64,000 nucleotides of DNA from Micromonospora luteifusca. Its GTDB lineage: Bacteria > Actinomycetota > Actinomycetes > Mycobacteriales > Micromonosporaceae. Below the pieces are notes generated by a model that worked only from the letters and a program-made list of their open reading frames with translations, was not told the origin of the DNA and did no database searches. Below, piece by piece: positions 57,301-64,000 of this stretch (its first letter is position 1; each line of letters opens with the position of its first letter). The position numbers and the translations under genes are program-made. The stretch lies in the NCBI RefSeq assembly GCF_016907275.1, contig NZ_JAFBBP010000001.1, positions 1,674,001-1,738,000 on the forward strand, read 5' to 3'.

Positions 57301-57530
57301 AGCCCCCGGGGAACACCCGTCGGGCCGCCCCGGTTACATCCCCCTGTAGCCGCCGAGCTTTAGGTGCGGCACCACCCGCCGAGCTTCGGTGTGCGGGCAG
57401 CCCCGGGAACACCCACCGGGCCGCCACGGTTACATCCCCAGTACCCGCCGAGCTAGGTGCGGCAACACCCGCTTCGGCGTGTGGCAGGCTCCGGGAACAC
57501 CCGCCGGGCCGGCCCGGTTACACACCCCGG
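57301..57530. repeat. Three long direct repeats upstream of the C39-like gene
   Basis: A ~50-bp unit containing CCCGGGAACACCC, CGGGCCG and CGGTTACA(T)CCCC recurs at 57301, 57398 and 57485. Linkers share CCGCCGAGCT and GTGCGGCA. A weaker echo (GGACCGTTACACCC) follows at 57589. The third copy ends about 200 bp before the gene start. It could be a multi-site regulatory region. Confidence 0.7.
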
Positions 57531-57728
57531 CCACCGAAGTAGCAAGGCCACCCCCGGGCAGGCCGGCGGAAATAACCCCGCCGTCCCGGACCGTTACACC
57601 CGTCTTGAGAGACCCGATGCCGGCCCCCTGTTCGGGCTGCCGGGTGAACCCCCGCAACGACTTTCACGCCGCGCATCCACCCCCTTGGGTGCGCATCGCG
57701 TACCCCCATCGCAGAGGAGCACGCCATC

Positions 57729-58373
57729 ATGCGTACCGATCTGATCCGTAAGACCGCTCTCACCGCCGCTGGGCTCGCCTTCACCGGAGGCGCCATCGCC
57801 GGCCCCATCACCGCCGCCTACGCCGCGGACGCCCACACCCAGGGCGACCGTAAGCCCACCAGCGAGCGGGAACTCAACGTGCGCTACCAGGCGCAGCCGA
57901 ACTTCTACGACTGCGGCCCCGCCGCGACCCGTAACGCCCTGTCCGTGCAGGGCAAGGACATCAACATCGACGACATGGCCAAGGAAATGGGCACCACCGA
58001 GGCCGGCACCAACTCGATCAACGACATCACCCCGGTGCTGAACAAGGAAACCGGCAAGACCGACGCCTACCACAGTGTCGAGATCAGCAACCCCAACGCT
58101 GATGACAAGCAGACCGACCGTCTGCGCGCCGACGTGGTCAAGACCGTCGACAACGGCCGCGCCGTCGTCGCCAACATCGCCGGCACCAGCACCGACACAG
58201 GCGGCAACACGCACTCCTACGAAGGCGGGCACTACATCAGCGTCGTCGGCTACCACAACAACGGCAACACCGTCACCATCGCCGACTCCGCCGACCCCAA
58301 CACCGCCGCCTACCAGATCAGCATCGAGCACCTCGCCGACTGGATCGCCACCCGCGGCTACGCCACCAGCTGA
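57729..58373 (+). CDS. Secreted C39-like (papain-fold) peptidase-like protein
   Basis: 214 residues; ATG after AGAGGAG. A signal peptide (ALTAAGLAFTGGAIAGPITA, cleaved near AYAADA) is followed by a Peptidase_C39_2-type domain: RYQAQPNFYDCGPAATRNAL holds the catalytic Cys, HYISVVGYHNNGNTVTIADS holds the His and Asp. Likely an extracellular cysteine peptidase or transglutaminase-fold protein. It stands alone, with elaborate repeats upstream and two terminators downstream. Confidence 0.82.
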   Translation: MRTDLIRKTALTAAGLAFTGGAIAGPITAAYAADAHTQGDRKPTSERELNVRYQAQPNFYDCGPAATRNALSVQGKDINIDDMAKEMGTTEAGTNSINDITPVLNKETGKTDAYHSVEISNPNADDKQTDRLRADVVKTVDNGRAVVANIAGTSTDTGGNTHSYEGGHYISVVGYHNNGNTVTIADSADPNTAAYQISIEHLADWIATRGYATS

Positions 58374-58400
58374 CCAAACCAACACGCAAAGAAGCTGACA

Positions 58401-58439
58401 CCGAAGGGCCGGACCCCCACCAAGGGCCCGGCCCTTCGG
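58401..58439 (+). terminator. Terminator 1 after the C39-like gene
   Basis: Stem CCGAAGGGCCGG / CCGGCCCTTCGG (12 bp, perfect), 28 bp past the stop. Confidence 0.8.
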
Positions 58440-58461
58440 CATCGCTCAGCCCCGTACCGAC

Positions 58462-58497
58462 CGAAGGGCCGGACCCCACCAGGGGCCCGGCCCTTCG
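58462..58497 (+). terminator. Terminator 2, a near-copy of the first
   Basis: Stem CGAAGGGCCGG / CCGGCCCTTCG (11 bp) with an almost identical loop. A tandem duplicate of terminator 1, about 60 bp on. Confidence 0.75.
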
Positions 58498-58676
58498 TCG
58501 TCGTCAGTGCGCGGCCGTCCCGGGGCGATTCGTCTACAGCATCAGCTCCAGAGCGTGCCGGTCCTCTACGCCCAGCCGGTACTCACGGCCGGACGGAGCC
58601 CGCCCGCACTCGTGCCGCACATTCACGCCCTGCATTCGCACTCCGCACCTGCGCGCCGATGCCGGAGGCTCAGCGA

Positions 58677-59849
58677 TCAGCCGCCGGAGTCATCCATCTC
58701 GGCGCCCTCGGGGACGGCGTCGTCGTCGCGGCTGGCCAGCCAGCCGTCCGGTAGGAAGACCTTCCCCGGCGAGTTGGTGCGCCCGCGCGGCTGGCCCAGT
58801 GCGGTCAGCGGGAACGGCTCCGTCGGGTCGAGCTTTCCGAGCAGGTCGTCGAGTTGGGCCAAAGTTTCGATCATCGCCAGCGAACGGCGCAGCTCGCCGC
58901 CGACCGGGAAGCCCTTGAGGTACCAGGCGACGTGCTTGCGGAAGTCGGCGCAGCCGTCCCGCTCACCCCGGGCCGGGTTGCTGGCACCGGTAACGAACTG
59001 GTCGACCAGCAGCTCGGCGTGCCGGCGCATGGTCACCGCCACCTCGCCGAGGGTCGGCAACCGCCGCTCCGAGCGGCCGTTGAAGGCGGCCTCCAGGTCG
59101 GCGAAGAGCCACGGTCGACCCAGGCAGCCACGCCCCACGACCACGCCGTCGACGCCAGTGTGCGCGACCATCCGCAGCGCGTCGTCGGCTTCCCAGATGT
59201 CGCCGTTGCCGAGCACCGGCACATCGAGGGCCTGCTTCAACGTGGCGATCGCGTCCCAGTCGGCCGTGCCCGAGTAACGCTGCGCGGCGGTCCGCCCGTG
59301 CAGGGCCACCGCGGCCACGCCGGCGTCCTGGGCGGCGAGCCCGGCTTCGACGTACGTCAGGTGGTCGTCGTCGATGCCCTTGCGCATCTTCACCGTGACC
59401 GGCACCCCGGCCGGCGCGGCGGCAGCCACCGCGGCCTGCACCAGCCGGGCGAAGAGCCGACGCCGCCACGGCAACGCCGCGCCGCCCCCACGCCGGGTGA
59501 CCTTGGGGACGGGGCAGCCGAAGTTGAGGTCGATGTGGTCGGCGAGGTTGCGTTCGACGACGATCCGCACGGCGGCAGCGGTGATCTCCGGATCGGTGCC
59601 GTAGAGCTGGAGGCTGCGGGGCTTCTCGTCGTCGCCGAACGTGATCATGCGCAGCGTCTTCGGGTTCCGCTCGACCAGCGCCCGGGTGGTGATCATCTCG
59701 CAGACGTAGATGCCGCCGCCCTGCTCCCGGCAGAGCTGGCGGAACCCGACGTTGGTGATCCCGGCCATCGGCGCGAGCACCACCGGCGGCCACACCTGGT
59801 GCTGCCCGAGAGTCAACGAGCGCAGCGCGGGCATGGTCGAGGCGGTCAC
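58677..59849 (-). CDS. dusB: tRNA-dihydrouridine synthase (DusB-like)
   Basis: 390 residues, GTG start. FMN barrel: PPVVLAPMAGITNVGFRQLC near 19, HIDLNFGCPVPKVTRRGGGA with the catalytic Cys (near 110), VTVKMRKGIDDDHLTYVEAG, VALHGRTAAQRYSGTADW and VLGNGDIWEADDALRMV. Reduces uridines to dihydrouridine in tRNA D-loops. The gene lies downstream of glyS on the same strand, with a hairpin between. Confidence 0.93.
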   Translation of the reverse strand: MTASTMPALRSLTLGQHQVWPPVVLAPMAGITNVGFRQLCREQGGGIYVCEMITTRALVERNPKTLRMITFGDDEKPRSLQLYGTDPEITAAAVRIVVERNLADHIDLNFGCPVPKVTRRGGGAALPWRRRLFARLVQAAVAAAAPAGVPVTVKMRKGIDDDHLTYVEAGLAAQDAGVAAVALHGRTAAQRYSGTADWDAIATLKQALDVPVLGNGDIWEADDALRMVAHTGVDGVVVGRGCLGRPWLFADLEAAFNGRSERRLPTLGEVAVTMRRHAELLVDQFVTGASNPARGERDGCADFRKHVAWYLKGFPVGGELRRSLAMIETLAQLDDLLGKLDPTEPFPLTALGQPRGRTNSPGKVFLPDGWLASRDDDAVPEGAEMDDSGG

Positions 59850-59860
59850 CGGACAAGTGT

Positions 59861-59903
59861 ACGGGGCCCCGACCGGCGCTCATCGCGTCGGCCGAGGCCC
59901 CGT
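59861..59903 (-). terminator. Hairpin after glyS
   Basis: ACGGGGCC / GGCCCCGT outer stem with an inner CCGAC / GTCGG pair, 10 bp beyond the glyS stop on the minus strand. Confidence 0.6.
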
Positions 59904-59913
59904 GCGCAGTGTC

Positions 59914-61293
59914 TCAGCAGCCGGGGAGTCGCTCGATCAGGTAGCGCTCGACCTGGTCCAGGGAGACCCGCTCCTGGGCCATGGTGTCCCGGTTGCGCAC
60001 CGTCACGGCGTTGTCGTCCAGCGTGTCGAAGTCGACCGTCACGCAGAACGGGGTGCCGATCTCGTCCTGCCGGCGGTAGCGGCGACCGATCGCCTGCGAA
60101 TCGTCGAACTCCACCACCCAGCGCTTGCGCAGCAGCGTCGCGAGGTCCTTGGCCTTCGGCGACAGCGCCTCGTTGCGCGACAGCGGCAGCACCGCCACCT
60201 TGACCGGAGCGAGCCGCGGATCGAAGCGCATGACGGTGCGCTTGTCCACGCCACCCTTGGTGTTCGGTGCCTCGTCCTCGTCGTACGCCTCCAGCAGGAA
60301 GGCGAGCACCGCGCGGGTCAGACCCGCGGCCGGCTCGATGACGTACGGCATCCAGCGCTCACTCTTGGCCTGGTCGAAGTAGGACAGGTCGACGCCGGAG
60401 TGCTTGCTGTGCGTGGAGAGGTCGAAGTCGGTGCGGTTGGCGACGCCCTCCAGCTCGGAGAACTCGGTGCCACCGAACTGGAAGCGGTATTCGATGTCGA
60501 CCGTCCGCTTGGAGTAGTGCGAGAGCTTCTCCGCCGGGTGCTCGTAGAGCCGGAGGTTGTCCGCGGACAGGCCGAGGTCGAGGTACCAGTTCCAGCGCTC
60601 CTGGAGCCAGTACTCGTGCCACTGCTCGTCGGTGCCCGGCTCGACGAAGAACTCCATCTCCATCTGCTCGAACTCACGGGTCCGGAAAATGAAGTTGCCC
60701 GGGGTGATCTCGTTGCGGAACGACTTGCCGGTCTGCGCGATGCCGAACGGCGGCTTCTTGCGGGCGACCGTCTCGACGTTCTTGTAGTTGACGAAGATGC
60801 CCTGCGCGGTCTCCGGGCGCAGGTAGTGCATGCCCTCTTCGCTCTCCACCGGGCCCAGGTAGGTCTTCATCAGGCCGTTGAACATCTTCGGCTCGGTGAA
60901 GGTGCCCTTGTTGCCGCAGTTGGGGCAGTTGAGCTCAGCGAGCGAGGCCAGCGGCTTGCCGTGCTTGGCCTCGTATGCCTCTTCGAGGTGGTCCGCCCGG
61001 AATCGCTTGTGGCAGAACTGGCACTCGGTGAGCGGGTCGACGAACTCGGCGATATGGCCGGACGCCTCCCACACCTTGCGGGCCAGGATCACCGCCGAGT
61101 CGAGGCCGACGACGTCGTCGCGCTGCTGGACCATGGTCTTCCACCACTGCCGGCGGACGTTCTCCTTGAGCTCCACGCCGAGCGGGCCGTAGTCCCACGC
61201 CGATCGGGTGCCTCCGTAGATTTCGCTGGAGGGGAAGACGAAGCCTCGGCGCTTGGCGAGGCTGACGACGGCGTCGATACGGTCGACTGGCAT
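59914..61293 (-). CDS. glyS: Glycyl-tRNA synthetase (class II, homodimeric type)
   Basis: 459 residues; ATG with AGGAGGAAAC upstream. Opens [20 protein letters not shown], followed by [21 protein letters not shown] zinc-like CxxC pair set (CQFCHKRF ... CPNCGNKG), class II motif 2 [20 protein letters not shown] and motif 3 [16 protein letters not shown] follow; the C-terminal anticodon-binding domain ends the protein. Charges tRNA-Gly. This is the alpha2 eukaryal-type enzyme normal in actinobacteria. Confidence 0.96.
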   Translation of the reverse strand: MPVDRIDAVVSLAKRRGFVFPSSEIYGGTRSAWDYGPLGVELKENVRRQWWKTMVQQRDDVVGLDSAVILARKVWEASGHIAEFVDPLTECQFCHKRFRADHLEEAYEAKHGKPLASLAELNCPNCGNKGTFTEPKMFNGLMKTYLGPVESEEGMHYLRPETAQGIFVNYKNVETVARKKPPFGIAQTGKSFRNEITPGNFIFRTREFEQMEMEFFVEPGTDEQWHEYWLQERWNWYLDLGLSADNLRLYEHPAEKLSHYSKRTVDIEYRFQFGGTEFSELEGVANRTDFDLSTHSKHSGVDLSYFDQAKSERWMPYVIEPAAGLTRAVLAFLLEAYDEDEAPNTKGGVDKRTVMRFDPRLAPVKVAVLPLSRNEALSPKAKDLATLLRKRWVVEFDDSQAIGRRYRRQDEIGTPFCVTVDFDTLDDNAVTVRNRDTMAQERVSLDQVERYLIERLPGC

Positions 61294-61407
61294 GTTTCCT
61301 CCTACGCCGGCTGGCGGTCGGCGGGGGCGAGATGTGGATGGAACGGTCGGTTCGGGACAACGGTACGACCACCGTCGCCCTGAGCCCAGCAGAATACCGG
61401 GGGCGGG

Positions 61408-61887
61408 TCAGCTGACCCCGCAGACCTCCACGCCGCCGGTCTGACCGTCGTGCCCAAGGATGACCTGCTGCTGCTCCCGGTCGCCGCCGTCGAGCATCAC
61501 GTCGACCGGCAAGGTCAGGTTGATGGTGTCCACCTCACCCAACCGGAACGCCGTGACCTGCGGCTCGGCGGCGGCCCGCCGTTCGAACTCGGGTCGGGAC
61601 TCGCGCCGCTGCGCGTCGTCGCAGAGCTGCTCGTACGCCCGCCCGTAGTTCCGCTCGACCAGCGCCTGGTAGTAGTCGCCGGTCACGGTGCGGGCCTGTT
61701 CCCGGACCGCCTGCACGCCGGTGACGGCCAGGCCGACGACGGCGCTGCCGCCCCCGCCACAGCAGAGCACCACGGCGAGCGCGCCGACGCCGAGGCCGAT
61801 CCAGAGCCGGGTCCGGCGGCCCTCGGTGGGCGGCGCGGCGAACGGCGGAGCCACCCCGGGACCGGGTGGCGGGGCGGGTGCGGTCAT
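61408..61887 (-). CDS. Membrane-anchored hypothetical protein
   Basis: 159 residues. Pro-rich cytoplasmic start, one helix (LWIGLGVGALAVVLCCGGGG), then an outside domain with TGDYYQALVERNYGRAYEQL and CDDAQRRESRPEFERR, like DUF4878/NTF2-like extracytoplasmic domains. Single-pass protein of unknown role. Confidence 0.75.
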   Translation of the reverse strand: MTAPAPPPGPGVAPPFAAPPTEGRRTRLWIGLGVGALAVVLCCGGGGSAVVGLAVTGVQAVREQARTVTGDYYQALVERNYGRAYEQLCDDAQRRESRPEFERRAAAEPQVTAFRLGEVDTINLTLPVDVMLDGGDREQQQVILGHDGQTGGVEVCGVS

Positions 61888-61911
61888 AGGAGCAGCGTAG
61901 TGTCCGGCGGC

Positions 61912-62253
61912 TCAGCGGTAAGGACCCGCAGCCCGATCACTCTCGGCGACGACCACGGCCCCGCCGGGGGCGGCGGTGGCCAACGCCTCGTACGCGGAGG
62001 GCTCGTCGACCGACTCGGCGAGCAGCGGCACGGCGCTGACCTTGACCTCGAAGGCGCCCAGCGCCCGCCGGTACGTGCCGACCGACTCCCATTCGGTGAC
62101 CAGTGACCAGTACCGGGGGTCGTCGAGCGCCCGGACCAGTTGACCGCGCAGGTAGCCGGGGCGGGCGGCCAGTGCGGTGAGGGCGGCGTGCGCCCGTTCG
62201 GTGAAGTCGTCGGCGACATCGACGTCGACCACGAACCGGTTGGTCACCAGCAA
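61912..62253 (-). CDS. Antibiotic biosynthesis monooxygenase (ABM) domain protein
   Basis: 113 residues; TTG start at 62253 with GAGGAGGGA ahead, although a GTG two codons on is also possible. Small ferredoxin-like fold: VTNRFVVDVDVADDFTERAH, ALTALAARPGYLRGQLVRAL and RYWSLVTEWESVGTYRRAL are typical of ABM and heme-degrading-like proteins. No haem ligand can be assigned. Confidence 0.8.
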   Translation of the reverse strand: MLVTNRFVVDVDVADDFTERAHAALTALAARPGYLRGQLVRALDDPRYWSLVTEWESVGTYRRALGAFEVKVSAVPLLAESVDEPSAYEALATAAPGGAVVVAESDRAAGPYR

Positions 62254-62282
62254 CGGAGGTCCCTCCTCGTAGAGTCTGTGGG

Positions 62283-62540
62283 ATGCAGCGTACGCAGCGG
62301 CCTCTGCTGGCCCGGTTGGCCGGGGCGAACCCGACGTCGGTGTTCCTGCTCACCCTGGTGGTGGTGCTGGTGGCGTTCTTCACGCCCGGGGTGGTCGGGG
62401 GGCTGCTGACGCTGGCGCTCGCCGCGGTCCTAATCGCCCTGTTGGCGACGACCTGGGCGGTTCAGGCGCCGCAGACCCGGCTGATTCGACTGGTGATGCT
62501 GACCCTGCTGGTGACGGTGGGCCTCGCGAAGCTGCTCTGA
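62283..62540 (+). CDS. Small membrane protein (DUF6703-like)
   Basis: 85 residues, ATG start, three or so helices (SVFLLTLVVVLVAFFTPGVV, LTLALAAVLIALLATTWAVQ and a terminal one). The opening RPLLARLAGANPTS and the TWAVQ-P-TRLIR link match a small actinomycete-specific family. It sits just upstream of the zinc operon. Confidence 0.75.
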   Translation: MQRTQRPLLARLAGANPTSVFLLTLVVVLVAFFTPGVVGGLLTLALAAVLIALLATTWAVQAPQTRLIRLVMLTLLVTVGLAKLL

Positions 62541-62558
62541 CATGCAATCATGCGTTTT

Positions 62559-62573
62559 TGACAATCATTATCG
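62559..62573. promoter_or_regulatory. Zur box
   Basis: TGACAATCATTATCG matches the actinobacterial Zur pattern TGANAATCATTNTCA with a single end mismatch. It is 22 bp upstream of the zinc-binding-protein start, overlapping the likely promoter. It predicts repression under zinc-replete conditions. Confidence 0.8.
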
Positions 62574-62594
62574 TTGCCACGGACAGTTGACGAC

Positions 62595-63536
62595 ATGAGC
62601 AACCGCACCACGTTCCGTGTCCTGGCCGCCGCGACCACCCTCCTCGCCCTGGGTGCCGGGGCCGGCTGCTCCACCGGTGGTGCCGCCGGCGCCGATCCCC
62701 AACGGGTCGACGTGGTGGCCGCGTTCTACCCCCTCCAGTTCATCGCGGAGCGCGTCGGCGGCGACGCGGTCCGGGTGACGAATCTGGCCAAGCCCGGTGC
62801 CGAGCCGCACGATCTGGAGCTCAACCCGAGTCAGGTCGGTCAGGTCAGCGAGGCGGAGCTGATCGTCTACCTCAAGGGTTTCCAGCCCGCGGTCGATGAC
62901 GCCGTCGCACAGAACGGTGGCGACCGGGCGTTCGACGTGACCAGCGTGCAGCCGCTGCTGGACGCGAGCGCCGGCGGGCACAACCACGAGGGCGAGGAGC
63001 ACGCTGAGGACAACAGCAGTAAGGACCCGCACGTCTGGCTCGACCCGACCCGCCTCGCCGGCATCGGCGACCAGCTCGCCCAGCGGCTCGGCAAGGCCGA
63101 CCCGGACCACGGCGCCGACTACACCGCCCGCGCCGCGGCACTACGCGCCGACCTCACGACCCTGGACGACGAGTTCAAGCACGGCCTGGCGACCTGCCAG
63201 CGGCGGGAGATCGTGACCAGCCACGCCGCGTTCGGCTACCTCGCCGACCGCTACCAGCTCGACCAGGTCGGCATCACCGGGCTGAGCCCGGACGTCGAGC
63301 CTTCGCCGCAGCGGCTCGCCCACGCGATCGAGGAGGCGAAGGAGCACAAAGCCACCACGATCTTCTTCGAGACCCTGGTCAGCCCGAAGGTCGCCGAGAC
63401 CATCGCCGGTCAGGTCGGCGCGAAGACCGCCGTGCTGGACCCGATCGAAGGACTCGCCGCCGGCAGCAACGGGGACTACCTTTCGGTGATGCGTACGAAC
63501 CTGCAGACCCTGCAGACGGCCTTGAGCTGCTCGTGA
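62595..63536 (+). CDS. znuA: Zinc ABC transporter substrate-binding lipoprotein
   Basis: 313 residues from the ATG at 62595; the longer in-frame start at 62574 lies in the Zur box and is unlikely. Lipobox LGAGAGCS near 26. Cluster A-I fold: VVAAFYPLQFIAERVGGDAV, LAKPGAEPHDLELNPSQV (first His), the His/Glu loop GGHNHEGEEHAEDN then DPHVWLDPTRLAGIG, TSHAAFGYLADRYQ and FFETLVSPKVAETIA. Captures zinc outside the membrane. Confidence 0.93.
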   Translation: MSNRTTFRVLAAATTLLALGAGAGCSTGGAAGADPQRVDVVAAFYPLQFIAERVGGDAVRVTNLAKPGAEPHDLELNPSQVGQVSEAELIVYLKGFQPAVDDAVAQNGGDRAFDVTSVQPLLDASAGGHNHEGEEHAEDNSSKDPHVWLDPTRLAGIGDQLAQRLGKADPDHGADYTARAAALRADLTTLDDEFKHGLATCQRREIVTSHAAFGYLADRYQLDQVGITGLSPDVEPSPQRLAHAIEEAKEHKATTIFFETLVSPKVAETIAGQVGAKTAVLDPIEGLAAGSNGDYLSVMRTNLQTLQTALSCS

Positions 63537-64000
63537 CCTCACCTGTCATCACCGTCGAGCACGGGGTGGTCGGCTACGACGGCCGCCCCGTGCTCCGGGA
63601 CATCTCGCTCACCGTGACCGCCGGCGAGGTGGTCGCGGTGCTCGGTGCCAACGGCTCCGGCAAGTCCACCCTGATCCGCGCCGTGCTCGGGCTGGTGCCC
63701 ATCAGCGCCGGCTCGGTCACCCTCTTCGACCGGCCGTTGCGCCGCTTCCGGCAATGGGAGCGCATCGGGTACGTCCCGCAGCGCCTGGGCGCCGGCGGCG
63801 GCGTACCGGCCACCGTCCGCGAAGTGGTGGCCTCCGGCCGGCTGGCCCGCCGGGGGATCCTCCGCCCGCCGGGCCGAGCCGACCGGGCCGCCGTCGACGC
63901 CGCGCTGCTCGCGGTCGGGCTCGCCGACCGGGCCGGCGACCCGGTGTCCACGCTCTCCGGCGGCCAGCAGCAGCGCACCCTGATCGCCCGCGCACTGGCC
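63533..64000 (+). CDS. znuC: Zinc ABC transporter ATP-binding protein (cut by window end)
   Basis: GTG start overlapping the znuA stop (GTGA). 156 codons are visible, open to the last base. Walker A VLGANGSGKSTLIRAVLGL, Q-loop IGYVPQRLGAGGGVPATVRE, signature STLSGGQQQRTLIARALA; Walker B lies beyond the window. It energises zinc uptake with a permease presumably encoded next. Confidence 0.93.
   Translation, partial: MTSPVITVEHGVVGYDGRPVLRDISLTVTAGEVVAVLGANGSGKSTLIRAVLGLVPISAGSVTLFDRPLRRFRQWERIGYVPQRLGAGGGVPATVREVVASGRLARRGILRPPGRADRAAVDAALLAVGLADRAGDPVSTLSGGQQQRTLIARALA

Larger units (their letters stand above)
56687..57728. other. 1.04-kb repeat-rich intergenic region
   Basis: No gene. In order: degenerate GGCC-rich sequence (56690-56817), a 21-bp tandem repeat and a (GGGCC)n run, two 78-bp palindromic repeats (copies C and D), a short GC-rich stretch, and three long direct repeats ahead of the C39-like gene. 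The elements are listed separately. Confidence 0.7.

Noticed and set aside
57301..57530. CRISPR-like array
   Set aside because: Only three diverged units with similar, not unique, spacers, and no cas genes; these are ordinary direct repeats.

Overview
The window is high-GC actinobacterial chromosome, most likely from a Micromonospora-like genus of the Micromonosporaceae. This rests on the strong G/C third-position bias, frequent GTG and TTG starts, many ATGA/GTGA stop-start overlaps, secreted proteins with ricin-type lectin and carbohydrate-binding tails, and the housekeeping block around dnaG, dgt, ppdK, dus and glyS. The genus is an inference. There is no phage or plasmid backbone, no rRNA and no CRISPR array.

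Layout. 1-4.8 kb: the end of a FAD oxidoreductase, a two-gene ABC exporter whose ATPase is frameshifted, and small unknown genes. 4.8-8.1 kb: a large secreted GH54-type arabinofuranosidase with a LacI-type palindrome upstream. 8.2-14 kb: a tRNA fragment, a flavin-reductase-like protein, tRNA(CAU), an MMPL transporter overlapping an FAD amine-oxidase-like gene, tRNA-Asn(GUU) and a YtxH-like protein. 14-36.3 kb: a long, almost wholly minus-strand carbohydrate region. Read in transcription order it holds a ROK regulator, a three-gene ribose-type sugar ABC importer and a Gfo/Idh/MocA oxidoreductase. Then comes an eight-gene ebo-type operon: inositol-3-phosphate-synthase-like, UbiA-like prenyltransferase, TIM-barrel isomerase, EboA, TatD-like hydrolase, EboE, phosphodiesterase and polyprenyl synthetase. 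It ends with a secreted PQQ-type sugar dehydrogenase, a secreted ThuA/DUF1080 protein, a truncated histidine kinase and a sugar-phosphate isomerase. 36.6-41.4 kb: a YihY/BrkB protein and a drug-export-type ABC system. 41.5-44.9 kb: a TRAP-TAXI importer. 44.9-56.7 kb: dnaG, LtrA, an iron-boxed siderophore-interacting protein, dgt, a VOC protein, a roadblock protein, ppdK and a GH20 hexosaminidase. 56.7-57.7 kb: a repeat-rich gap. 57.7-64 kb: a secreted C39-like protein, dus, glyS, small genes, and the start of a Zur-boxed zinc importer running off the window.

How it fits together. The ROK/ABC/Gfo-Idh genes, the TIM-barrel isomerase, the ThuA/DUF1080 protein and the PQQ dehydrogenase look like one programme for oxidising and importing an unknown sugar or cyclitol. 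The tightly coupled ebo operon sits in the middle of that set on the same strand. Ebo clusters are linked in cyanobacteria to export of metabolite precursors. Its product here is unknown, and it is the most promising system in the window.

The second notable feature is a family of four intergenic palindromic repeats, each exactly 78 bp and alignable without gaps. They lie at 3796, 39565, 56962 and 57066. Two of the three sites abut unrelated short tandem repeats.
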